Assembly: GCA_018340375.1 (NCBI GenBank)
Contig: JAFFJZ010000025.1
Coordinates: 449,501 to 513,500, forward strand
Origin: Gonatopus flavifemur
Lineage: Eukaryota; Arthropoda; Insecta; Hymenoptera; Dryinidae
DNA length: 64,000 nucleotides
Reading direction: 5' to 3'
This document shows, in pieces, positions 52,992 through 63,539 of the stretch (position 1 is its first letter; every line of letters starts with the position of its first letter). The position numbers and the translations under genes are program-made. A model generated the notes under the pieces. It was not told the DNA's origin. It saw only the letters and a program-made list of their open reading frames with translations, and ran no database searches.

Positions 52992-54468
52992 GTTTCAACC
53001 TATTTCGTCCCGAATGTCCAATTTTTCATCTTGACTTTCAAGACTCTGATTTTTGATGGCAACAACTCCAAAAAAAATTATACTATAACGATTCCGATAG
53101 CTTGGAGTCTCTTCTTTCGAATGCCGTAACTCGAATTGACGTACAAATCGATGACAAGAAGTTATACCGAGTTTTTTGAAAAAAAGCCAAAAATTTCGTC
53201 GGTTTTTTTTTTAAACTCGATATTTTCAGCATGCAAAAACATTGCTGGACCATCGTATCTAGCATAGGTCGTGTACTAAATGTCTGCTCTTTCAAACCCC
53301 GTTGGAATTGTTCGGAAATTCAAAATGGCGGCGTCAATATGACCGTTGGAAAATTGAAAAATCGTGAAAAATCATATTATCCATGTTTCCGACCCGATCT
53401 TGCCCTTTTGTATCCATTTCACGGTCGAAAACGTAGGATATACTCATCTTTGGATCCGTAAGTACCATAATATCCTAGAATCAACATGAAAAATAGCTCT
53501 TGATTGCCAGGAAATGCCGGGCATCCGGGCCTATTGGGGAATCCGGCCCTGCATTCACGTAAAATGCATGTGAGACAAGCGCAACAATAATCAAACAGAA
53601 ACAATCCCACCTATGGACTGGGGATAGGGGAATATTGATTTGGAGCCTCAAAATACATGATACTCTCGATACGTTCAAGATCAGATACGGCAATATTCAG
53701 ATATATAATCTGAATATTGCATAACCACTGGCTGATAACTACATGCAACTTGAACCCAAGGAGAAGAACAAAATGAAGCAAAATGAAAAATTAGCAAAGA
53801 AATTCAAATGAAAAAATATAAAGAATGAAAAGAAGTACAAAAGAAGAATAAGAGACTCCCCAATCAGCGTTGACCTCCATGTGGTGGAAGTTGGGCAACG
53901 TCAGATAAAGTTGGCGGCTAAAAACGCTATATATAAGCTTCCCTCGCATTTCATGGTAATCAAGAGCTATTTTTCATCTTTATCCTGGAATATGATGTCA
54001 CTGACGAACCTGAAAATGAGTATATCCTACATTTTCAACCGTGAAATGGATACAAAAGGGCCAAATCGGGTCGGAAACATGGATAATATGATTTCTCACA
54101 ATTTTTCAATTTTCCAACGGCGGTATTGACGCCGCCGTTTCGAATTTCCAAACAATTCCAACAGGGTTTGAAAGAGCAGACATTTGGTACACGATCTATG
54201 CTAGATACAATGGTCCAGCAATATTCTTGCATGCGGAAAATATCGAAATTGGAAAAAAAACCGACGGAATTCTTGGCATTTTTTCCAAAAAACTCGTTAT
54301 AACTTCTTGTCATCGATCCATACGTGGATTGAGGTAACGGCTTTCGAAAGAAGAGACTCTCAGCTATGGGAATCGTTTTGGTATAATTTCTTTTGGAGTT
54401 GTTTTCATCAGAAGTTAGAAGTCATGAAAGTCAAGAAAAAAAATTGGACATTCGGGCCGAAATGAGTT
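52992..54468. mobile_element. foldback element with ~470-bp arms inside mariner 3
   Basis: The left arm 52992-53460 starts TATTTCGTCCCGAATGTCCA and the right arm 54010-54468 ends with its complement, TGGACATTCGGGCCGAAAT. Both arms share CAAGAAGTTATA, ATTGCTGGACCATCGTATCT, AAATGTCTGCTCTTTCAAAC and CCATGTTTCCGACCCGATCT. The centre (53461-54009) is single-copy and non-coding. Each arm has a GGCGGCGTCAATA block with the core ATGGCGG (left arm, 53325) or its altered form. Open frames in the arms mirror each other. Confidence 0.88.
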
Positions 54469-54484
54469 AACTGAGCAGCATTTC

Positions 54485-55545
54485 CGGGAGGTGCTAGGTT
54501 TCTGTTTCAATTGGGAGAAAAGTGCAGCTGAAGCCCATCCAATGCTCATGGAAATTCATGGTGACAATGCTCCAACCGATAAATCATGTAGAGAATGGTT
54601 TCGACGTGTGAGGAATGGCGATTCCAGTGTCGAAGACAAACCTCGCTCAGGACGACCAAAAAAATTCGAAAACGAGGAATTGGCGGCTTTACTCAACGGA
54701 AATCGGAGTCAAACGCAACAAGAGCTTGCGGAATCATTAGAAGTTACGCAACAAGCAGTTTCCGTACGATTACAATCCATGGGCATGATTCAAAAGCAAG
54801 GCAATTGGGTGCCATATGACTTACAATAGAGTCTAGAGACATTGAACGGCGATTCTTCAATTGCGAACAGCTGATTCAAAGACAACGAAGAGAGGGGTTC
54901 CTACATCGGATTGTGACAGGAGATGAGGAATGGATATTCTACGATAACCCCAAGGAAAAAAAATACTATGCTATGCCCGGTCAATCGTTGCCATCGACTT
55001 CAACATCGACACCAAAGGGGAATATTCATGGTTCAAAGATCACGCTGTATATCTGGTGGGACCAAACGGGTGTTATATACTATGAGTTGCTGAAACCTGG
55101 TGATTCTATTACGGGTATGGCATGGGCTACAATTGATTCGTTTGAGTCGTGCGTTACGAGGAAAACGTCTGGAATACAAGGGAAGACATGACAAAGTTAT
55201 TCTTTCACACGATAACGCTCGGCCTGACGTCGCACAAGTAGTGAAAAATTATCTGGAAACGTGGAAGTGGGATATTCTACCACACCCGCCGTACTCGCCG
55301 GACATTGCTCCTCCTGATTACTGGTTATCCCGACAGATGCAGCACGATTTGGCAAGCCACCGATTCACTTCGTCCAAAAAACCGAGAATTGGCTCCTAAT
55401 TCGGATCGCTTTGGAAGACGGGACGTTTTTCCGTGACTGGATTCGGAAATTACCCGAAAGATGGGAAAAAATGATAGCCCGCGATAGACAATACTCCAAT
55501 CAATTTGATAATTCATGTTCTTCTGAAATGAACGCATCTTCAACT
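54485..55545 (+). pseudogene. mariner transposase (copy 3)
   Basis: The frame 54491-54829 gives LGFCFNWEKSAAEAHPMLME and CREWFRRVRNGDSSVEDKPR (first helix-turn-helix and GRPKKF linker), then LAESLEVTQQAVSVRLQSMG (second). A TAG at 54827 ends it. The frame 54913-55191 carries LHRIVTGDEEWIFYDNP (first Asp in TGDE) and LYIWWDQTGVIYYELLKPGD. After a frameshift, 55100-55399 has KVILSHDNARPDVAQVVKN (second Asp) and PYSPDIAPPDYWL (third Asp). Near 55440-55500 WIRKLPERWEKMIARDRQY is the usual C terminus. All motif residues are kept, but the frame is broken in three places. Confidence 0.9.
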
Positions 55546-55580
55546 GTGGAAAAACGGACCGAATTAATTTGTACTCCCAA

Positions 55581-56308
55581 TATATCATCTCTACATGGAC
55601 AACTTGTTCATCATTTTCGATCTTTTTCCACATTTGAAATCGCTTCGTCTCCGTTGAACTGGCACAATGAGGGGAAATGGAGTGAAGGAGAAAAATTTGA
55701 TTGACAACAAATCCCAGAGAGGTACATTCGCAGTGAAGCACGGAAAAAAAAGTGGGATGAATTATATCACTATTCTTGACTCTAAACAGGTTTTCATAGC
55801 TTCCACAGCAGCGGGGGTGACACCTCTTTCACCTTCGAGGAGATTTAGTGAAGAAGAGGAGTCGAAAATTGAAATACCTTTTCCTAATTCTTTCCAACTC
55901 TATGATCGATTCATGGGTGGAGTTGATGTATACGATGGCCCCTGTGAAAATGTTTTGCCGTGTATCAGATCGAAGAAATGGACATGGGTAGTTTTTGTCA
56001 GACTTCGACAGGCTTCAATCACTAACTCGGTGGTAATTTCGAATTGTGCTGGTCGGAAGAGTAAAAACATTGGTACGAAAGAATCTATGATTGATATTGC
56101 GAAACATTGTCTCTCCAACTCGACAAGAGGAAGAACACATGAAGTCATGGAATCAGAGAAGCAGAAGAAGTGTTCTCTTGGAGCGTGCGTGATCAGAATA
56201 AATGAATTCTGCAGAACATGCAAGAAGTATGTCTGCAAATTTTGTTTTTCAGAGGATCATCGAGGTTTTCAGAATATATTTTTTTTCTACATCACGAGAT
56301 CTCTATGA
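55581..56308 (+). pseudogene. piggyBac transposase, C-terminal half
   Basis: The frame resumes with MDNLFIIFDLFPHLKSLRLR, which carries the second catalytic Asp of piggyBac (MDN.F.S), a TGA, then TGTMRGNG (TGT.R.NR). From 55667 one open frame goes on for 213 codons: NSFQLYDRFMGGVDVYDG (Y...MGGVD..D, third acidic residue), KKWTWVVFVRLRQA, and a C-terminal cross-brace zinc ribbon CSLGACVIRINEFCRTCKKY and VCKFCFSEDH with CxxxC, CxxC, CxxC and a final H. Confidence 0.88.
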
Positions 56309-56479
56309 GACCAATGAAGAATGATAAGAAGTAGAATATTGAGAGCATAAAAAAGTATTGGGGAATTCAAAAGAAAAAAAAAAAAAATGCACAAAAAAAC
56401 AAAAGATGTCCGGATTCAGTCACCCCCACGCGGTAAGTATTGAGCAACCTTGTATACCAACGGCTGAGGGATGATCCAT

Positions 56480-57835
56480 GAATTTGAGTGAGATATGGGA
56501 TCATTTTAGGAAATACATAATTTGATCGATATTTATTGTCTCAGTGAAGAAGGAGAACACAAAAGAATAAGAAACAGGGGGGAAAACCGAATACCCATGA
56601 ATTTCGATCAAAATAGGCCGCCATATTGGATCCACCATTTTGGAAAATACATATTTCAATCAACGTTCCCTATCACAAGATGGAAATCCGAGGGATCATG
56701 GGAAGAATAGGAAAAAGGCGGAAAAGAAACGAAAACCCATGGATTTCAACCAAATTGGGTTGCCATATCGGATTCACCATTCTGGGAAATGATAAATTTG
56801 TCACGATGAGGTTTTTCACACATGAATATGTATGATTGAGTGACGAAAAACATATAAGAAACACATCTCGAGTACAGGTTTTGGTGAATTCCAACTAAAT
56901 TGGACCGTCATATTGGCTCCGCCATTGTGAGGAGTACATATTCCAATCAATGTTTGCTATCACAAGACGGGAAAACAAGTGATCATGAGACGACATGAGA
57001 AAATACCGAAAGTGCAACGAAAACCCATGATTTTCAACCGAATTGGGCCGCCATATTGGATCCGACATTTTAGAAAGTACATGCTCCAATCAATGTTTCC
57101 TAAAACAAGATGAAGAACAAAGTGATCATACAAAAAACATGGGAAAACAGCGAAAAAGAAACGGAAACTCATGAATTTCAACCGGATCGGGCCGCCATAT
57201 CGGATCCGCCATTTTGGAAAATGATAAATTTGTCACGATCAGGTTCCTCACACATGCACATGTATGGTTGAGTGACGGAAAACATATAAAAAACATATTC
57301 CGAGTACAGGTTTTGGCAAATACCGAATCTATACCTTTTTTCCCGCCATCTATGCCATATTCTGGCCACCATCTTGATTTTCAAATTCCACCATAATTGG
57401 TTTCCGTCAGTCCAACTATTCCATGCACCGATAGTTGAGCTCTTTCGTCACTCTCTACACTTCATCGACATGAAAACGTGGATTCAAAAGAAAATAACGT
57501 GCAATTTTCCACGTTTTCTTGGATTGGAAACGTCAAATTGAATTTTGTGTGGAAGGTCTCAAATTCTGATTGCAGATCCGGAAAGAGCACAAAAAAAACA
57601 CAAGAAACACATGATTTGATGAAAATTTCCTGAGCATTAGTCAATGAAATGACAGCTTGAAGGTGAACAAAAATTTTTGCACTTTTGGGCGTCAATGGGT
57701 TAAGAACATCGTACCGACTCTGACTTTTGAAATCTTCGAGATATTTTGAAGATGTCTCAAAGTTTTCCCCATCTGATATCTCCCAAGATATCTGTGATAT
57801 ATCTCGAAGTTGGAGATGCTGTGAAGAATAATGAT
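56480..57835 (-). mobile_element. repeat element with ~145-bp tandem units, copy 2 (inverted)
   Basis: The minus strand from 57835 matches 43975-45165 on the plus strand: the ATATCTCGAAG words, TTAACCCATTGACGCCCAAA, CGTTTTCATGTCGATGAAGT, then tandem units with AAAATGGCGGATCCGATATG, CGGCCCGATCCGGTTGAAAT, TTCATGAGTTTCCGTTTCTT. It has about five units, and a second copy of the CAAAACCTGTACTCG leader block lies between two of them, so this copy has rearranged by unequal exchange. No protein is encoded. Confidence 0.85.
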
Positions 57836-57839
57836 GTGG

Positions 57840-59400
57840 AAATAATAATTCTAATTGACATAAACAAGAGATTCTCTCTAGATTTGTATTGTACTCCCTG
57901 TTGGTTACTACTTGAGGATATGGTGTTCCTATCAGGGAAATTTTGATTCCTTCAAAAAGATTCGAATCTATTAACACTATCACCTATCTGTAGAACCAGT
58001 CTCAATCGCATGAATTAACGCGCCGCACAGGGAAAGAAGTGTCATAAAAGTGACACAAAGATGCCCACAGGGTGGTGCAAGTCTCCAATCATGTGAGAAT
58101 TGCAACAATCGTGATGTTCCTGGAGAACACTCGTATCACTGATAGAACGTTGGATTCGACCTTCTGATCATTCACAACTCAAGGAGGAATGTTCGCTTCT
58201 TGGAAATCCTATGAATAATGTATCAAATGAACCTAACCATGAAACTCATAACGATGCGAAAAGAAAGTGGTGCAAATGTCCTCACTTCCCCTGACATCTG
58301 TCATTTTCTCACATAATTTCTGTACCTAATCTATTCACCAATATTCTCCTATTCTTCACCAATATTGATATCACCCATTATGGAATCAAACCACTGGAGT
58401 GGACGCACTAACAATAAACTAGTTCAATTCAAACTCTTCATCGTAGAGATTCAGGGATTCATCGATGAGAAAACGATGTCCTAGAATGATATTCCAAAAT
58501 TTTCATTATTCGAAATATATTCATCATGAGGGCGACTCTCAGTTGAGAGGTCATTGCCGCGGCAACGAGAGGGAGATACTGAAAATTGAAGATTATATAG
58601 ATAGAGTATGATACCTAATTTTGTGATCTATCAGATATGTCATGTTTTAGTGATGAGATTTCAATGAAGTTCGTGAGATTAAGGATGCAGTGCAAGAAAT
58701 GTATCTTCCCTCGCCTGTCCATTCCTCGTTTGTCATACGAAATCACTGACAAACAAGATTTTATTCCGATCATATTGTCACAATCCTTGGTGTACACGGA
58801 TTTCAATCAATACTTCATCGTGTTGTGGACTTGGAACGGCCAACATATGTGTCGAAAGTAATGTTTTTCAACTCAAATTATGCACCTTAACTGTGATGTA
58901 TCTTTCCCTGGTATACTTTCATACTCATAAATGATGATGGGATGTTTCATGAAAGTTCCCATCCGTCTGTAAAGGGTGAGTAATTATGTAAAGTTGCCAA
59001 CAAATGTAAATGAGGTCGTTTAGCGATCTTCATTGATTAGTTTTTCCGATTTTTCAACGCGGTTCGTGTGCTAGGTTAGGTAATCACGAGCTTTTCTCTG
59101 GTTGATTTTTTCCTATGAAGGAAAATTCAATCATTATTGTCGTTATTGCTGATTCACTTCAATAAGTGGAGGTTTAAATTGATCAAATGTTCAAGTGAGG
59201 CAAAACTGTACAGTTTCTAAATCTTGAAATTCCTTCCGAAAAGTATCTCCCCTGTCAGATTCCCCCTGGTATGGACAATTGCCAGGCGGAATACGAAATG
59301 TGCGGGGGAGATACAACGTGTCTGAAGGAAATTTAAGGAGAAACGTTCAACATCATCACATACAAATCGACGTCGAACTGAGGATTCCAACAGCTGAACT
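57840..59400. other. no gene recognised
   Basis: Only short frames are present (58637-58861 and overlapping shadows). A stretch at 59230-59310 has no coding sense. CTAGGTTAGGTAATCACGAG near 59071 looks like the 5' flank of a transposon, as GGTCGGTTAGGTTACA near 62882 does beside the related gene. Nothing else can be supported. Confidence 0.3.
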
Positions 59401-59413
59401 TAATTGCAGATCA

Positions 59414-59670
59414 TGTCTACAGTAGAGAAATTTAGTAGATTAGAACTTTTGAAGAAAAAAAGGTCACCTGAAAGGGCACGATATTAGCGAATAAAGAATG
59501 ATCCAGGGAAATATGCGTAGCGAGAGGAGGAAGAGAAACAGAAATATGCAAGAGGGAAAGAAAAAGGTGTTATGAAGACCGATGCCCAAATTACATTAGA
59601 AGAACAATCTAGACTGCGAAGGATATGGAGAACAAGAATGAGGAAATACAGAAAACAGCGGAAGCTCTGA
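59414..59670 (+). pseudogene. N-terminal basic module of a transposon protein
   Basis: The plus frame from the ATG at 59414 gives MSTVEKFSRLELLKKKRSPE, then RARY and, across two in-frame TAG codons, RIKNDPGKYA, REEEEKQKYARGKEKGVMKT and DAQITLEEQSRLRRIWRTRM, RKYRKQRKL. The pattern ER.RRYR.RLK.DPEKYAEY..K.RERY..RK..GK and REQR..RR.WR....+Y+ is a frequent N-terminal module in insect transposon proteins related to the gene at 60472-62721. Two stops and no C-terminal part show a dead fragment. Confidence 0.55.
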
Positions 59671-59761
59671 AATCTCCCTGATGCGTTTCCAACACTACCA
59701 GAGGAAAGAAATCGGACCGTGCTAGAAGAAAACGATTGGAAATCATCAATGAACAAAGCCA

Positions 59762-60330
59762 GTGAATGAATGAACCCCGATATACAGGGTGTCCCATTTC
59801 AATCTTTAAATACAAATATCTCAGAAACATGCATCCTAAACCAAAAGTACTTCATACCAAAGTTGTTATACAAAGAGGGGGCACAAAACTACGATATCAG
59901 TTTCATCATAGATGGCGTTATGGTCGATTAAAATGGGGTCAACATCATTTTTCTAAACGGGAACCCCCACTTTTCATCTTATATCTCGATTTTACGCAAA
60001 AAACTAAGTAACTTTTGCTTGACACGTTTTTCTGAATTTTTGGAGATGGCGCCACAATCGATGAAGAATAAAGTCTATGAAACAATATGCGGATATCTTG
60101 TGGAATGCATCCAAGAGCCGGAATATCTCATTTAAATGTTGTTGTTAAGAGAGGGGACGGCACAATGGCGATATCAGTTCCATAGTAGATGGCGCTTCGG
60201 TCAGTAAAACTGAGGTGAACTTCAATTTTTCAAATGGACGACGACGACGACGACGACGACGACTACCGGGACTACCTGATGGAAACGCGGCTACCGTAAC
60301 TGGTGAAAGTAACTGTGAGTAGTGACTTTC
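59762..60330. repeat. old dispersed repeat with (ACG)n microsatellite
   Basis: ATGGCGTTATGGTCGATTAA, GGGAACCCCCACTTTTCATC and AGATGGCGCTTCGGTCAGTA are spaced over two related half-units (about 59860-59960 and 60150-60230: TACGATATCAGTTTCATCAT against GGCGATATCAGTTCCATAGT). ATACAGGGTGTCCCA at 59781 opens the first. A run of about nine ACG triplets lies at 60236-60263. Confidence 0.5.
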
Positions 60331-60471
60331 TTTGTACAAGTTATAGTACTCTGATTATTTACAAAATTGAATTATTGCTACATAAATATACAGAATGATA
60401 TCAAACAATTTGCAGTATTTTAATTTTTAATTATCAATCTTCTGATCCTTCTGAAAGGTTGTTCCTATACT

Positions 60472-62721
60472 CTAATTCTCATGCCTTCTTCGTGTCTTTA
60501 GGAATATATTATATTGCACTGCCGAAGAGTGAGTTTTAAGAATAAACGATGAATGTTCAATAGGTATTACACAATGGTATTTGAGAGTTCCTGCTATCGT
60601 TTTTGCAGATGCAAATCGTTTTTCAAGTGCTTCCGTAGCCTCCATATGAGTACTCTTTGGACTGAAAAAAATTCCAGTTTCTTTCAAATGTTCTTCAGCT
60701 CACTGATAAAGAGCATCCGCAGTCAAAATTCGATTTTCATTTGATGATGCTTGCAGACTTGCGCGTGCTGCAAGTCTCTTCAAATTTCCACCAATACCGT
60801 CGCAAGGTCCTTCGCCATGTGCACTTGCATGAAAATGCCACTCAGTCGCAATTCCGGCATCATGTTCATGATGTAGAAGATTTGCAAATTTATATTCATT
60901 TTCAAAATGTTGCGATGCTCCATCAATGAAGGAGAAGATTTTTCACATTCAAAATTATCTTGCAAATACTTTGTAATAACTTTTTCAAATTCATAAACAG
61001 CTACCGTATCATGAGTCAGATTATCAGACAAAATTACTATACTGCGATGTCTTAACTCATCTGTTCTGTAATGAATTACTGTTGAGAAAATGGTAACTTG
61101 GTTTTTATTCCAATGAAACGATTGAATATCATTCTGAGCAATAAATGCATAGTTTTCAGCGAAATCACATGTAACTATGAATCCTCCGGCCTTCAAATTA
61201 TCCTTGAGATTCTTAAGAAAGCACTATTGCTCCTTTGCTGTAAAAGCGTGAGATTTCAACTTATGTAATCGTTCACAGAGATCCTTCACGAAATCTCCTG
61301 CGTTTGCTATTCCAGTTTTCAAAGTGCTGCGATCAGTTTGTTGCCAAATTTGATATTCCACTCTGTCAATGTACTGGTCTGTAAGATTTGATTGAAGGAA
61401 ATCCTAAAAATTGTCGATTCCAGGACACGCTCAACACTTGTCCAGATAGCATTCAGAAGTAGGATTATCACATACGAGCATTTTAATAGCATCATGGTGA
61501 GGAGTCATGGGTAAATCTGTCGCAGACGTCAGTTTTTGTACACTTATGGCATCTAGCATTGAATTCACGTTTTCATGATAAACACACACGCATACGGTAT
61601 GAGTTCCAGTAGCTCCAGCGAGTACACAATTGCGAGGTCTCAGCTGTGAAAATTTCGATGAGCTCACATCAACTGTAGGATTCTTCAATTTGAATGAAGA
61701 ATACAATTCGGCAAGATTGCATGAAATCAATCTCTTTTGAACATGTTCACGCGTTCCATCATTAGTTTTGATCGAAACATAATCCTTCATGCCTGGCAAT
61801 ATCCGGCTATTTTCATCATCCAAGTAAAATGCTATGATGGAATTTTCAATTTCGCAAGATAACCTCCGTCCTCTCTTTGGATTTGGTGATGTTAGAATCC
61901 CATTTCCAGCTATCAACTTTATGACTTTTCTAGCTTGACGTTCCGAAGCGTCTAATTCAGTAGCCAATGTCCTTCGTCCCCATGATTTTGGAGCAAGGGT
62001 TCGAAGCAAAATATTTTCTGAGTAACTGGAAGACTGTTTGAATTTTTCTTTGATTTGATCGAGAACTTCAATAGCTGATTCATGATGTTCCATTCGACAC
62101 TTTCGATTTAAATTCTCAGACATTTTTGTTGATGGAACGGAGAAATCTTCTTCATTCATGTCAAAAGTTTCCTCCTCGTTAATTTCAACATCATCCTCTT
62201 CTTCGAATAATGTTTGATCCTAAGAGATGATAGAAATTCCTCAATTATCCCAGTTTTCTCCTCATTAGAACATTTTGGGGCTGCACTGAGAAAAATAAAT
62301 AGTAGAATCAACTACGCACGACGGTTGGATCCGTTCAAATGCAATACTTCTTTGATTCAATTAGATTTGTAGTTGATTCAACTACGAATACTCGAATGAA
62401 CCTTGAATTAAAATTGAATTGACGAAGGATTTCCAATGTATACTGTGTACTTTTTTGATGAATCGAATAATGAAGCGGAACCACCTCAAGTGAATTATTC
62501 TCGCATGTATCCATCTGGACAGATTGGACATCGTACAAAGGTGACATTGGAGATAGTACAGTCATGTCTTTCCTGCATTTACTACATATTCGGGTATCAG
62601 AGGGTAGATGATGATATTTTTTTCTCAGATTTGAAGATAAGGTTCGAAGATCTGAGGATTTTTTGTGACAGGGATGTTGAAATGGATTGGAACAACGATC
62701 ACCTGAACTCCTCCGTTTCAT
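60472..62721 (-). pseudogene. DDE-type transposase of an unassigned insect transposon family, with introns, stops and a frameshift
   Basis: Exon 1 (62721 to about 62440) gives RRSSGDRCSNPFQHPCHKK and TRICSKCRKD, a C...H...CxxC zinc-binding start. After an intron (acceptor ATCATCTCTTAG at 62221) the frame runs to 61431: SWGRRTLATELDASERQARK, KRGRRLSCEIENSIIAFYLD, DENSRILPGMKDYVSIKT, FSQLRPRNCVLAGATGTH, TVCVCVYHENV, LVCDNPTSECYLDKC. The frame continues with three stops to FIVTCDFAENYAFIAQNDIQ and IVILSDNLTHDTVAVYEF (likely first and second Asp), then shifts to FIDGASQHFENEYKFANLLH and WHFHASAHGEGPCDGIGGNL (likely third acidic block). The end, ETGIFFSPKSTHMEA and so on, is at 60472-60687. This looks like a complete but decayed transposase. 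I know the pattern from many insect and cnidarian predicted proteins and cannot fix the superfamily (Sola-like is one option). Confidence 0.7.
62270..62410. repeat. possible small hairpin in intron
   Basis: AGTAGAATCAACTACG at 62301 and GTAGTTGATTCAACTACG at 62369 share inverted words around TGGATCCGTTCAAATGCAAT. The start CACTGAGAAAAATAAAT resembles the CACTG ends at 23253 and 45362. The ends cannot be fixed. It lies between the two exons of the transposase gene. Confidence 0.35.
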
Positions 62722-62729
62722 TGTGTTAT

Positions 62730-63530
62730 TACATGTAGGAAAAGTCCTCCCTTAATAGAATAATTCAGCAGAAAATCAATCACAAAAGCTTCATAAACAA
62801 GAAAGTTTCACTGATTTGATATTTATCTCTGTACATTCAAAACGACACAAAACCGTTGATGAGTTCAGATTGAAGAGAATGAGGTCGGTTAGGTTACAAA
62901 TAGAGAAGAATCAGGTTGCCTTGGAAACATCCACAGTCACTATTCAATTGAAGCTCCAGGGCAGGAGTTTGAGTTGAGGATCCTCAGTGGATCAGAATCA
63001 GAGAATAACATTAGGAATCAGAGGATATTTGATTACTGGGAGTGATTTTCACTGATAATGATACAGAAAATTACGGCAGAATGAATTATTCATCAGCATA
63101 AAATATGATTACACAATGTTGGCGTGGTGTTGTATTTATACACGATGGTAGCGGGTAGACGTGTGAGATCTGAGCACTTGAACCCCTCTGTAATTTCAAG
63201 GAATCTTTTCATCCCATTCCTTAATCTGTATGATTTTGAAGCTGAAGAATCAAGCTTTCGATTTATCAAGGTTTCATCAATATCAAAAGGGGCGCAGTGA
63301 CCGAACAATGCAAAAATACTTTTAAAAATCGAATTTCCATGTGAAATATTCCTTCTGCATGAATGAAAGTGTTTTTATCGTAAAATTCAGAAAAAATCCC
63401 AACAATATCAATGATGACATATTTTCATCAAATGGAATTAATGAAGATGATGATTTTTCGAAAACACGCAGATCAGAAGAATCTTGAAAATTTAAACCCC
63501 TGTCCCACGAAAACCTGACTCCCTAGAAAC
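62730..63530. other. no gene recognised
   Basis: A minus frame at 63093-63308 has no domain I can name. The stretch has no clear hairpins or tandem units. Confidence 0.3.
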
Positions 63531-63539
63531 CTGCTGTTA

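Larger units (their letters stand above)
52808..55580 (+). mobile_element. mariner copy 3 inserted in piggyBac, itself hit by a foldback
   Basis: TTGGGAGTACAAATTAGTTC at 52808 is the inverted counterpart of GAATTAATTTGTACTCCCAA ending at 55580, so these are the mariner ends. TA follows at 55581-55582, and CA precedes on the left, consistent with a TA target with one base changed. Without the foldback at 52992-54468 the element would be about 1.3 kb, the normal mariner length. On both sides the piggyBac frame resumes. Confidence 0.85.

Noticed and set aside
43975..57835. One giant 13.9-kb foldback transposon with the two 1.2-1.35-kb elements as its ends
   Set aside because: The interior is a mixture of independent elements with their own ends, and copy 2 has rearranged units. 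Two separate insertions of one family in opposite orientation explain it more simply, though I cannot exclude the larger unit.
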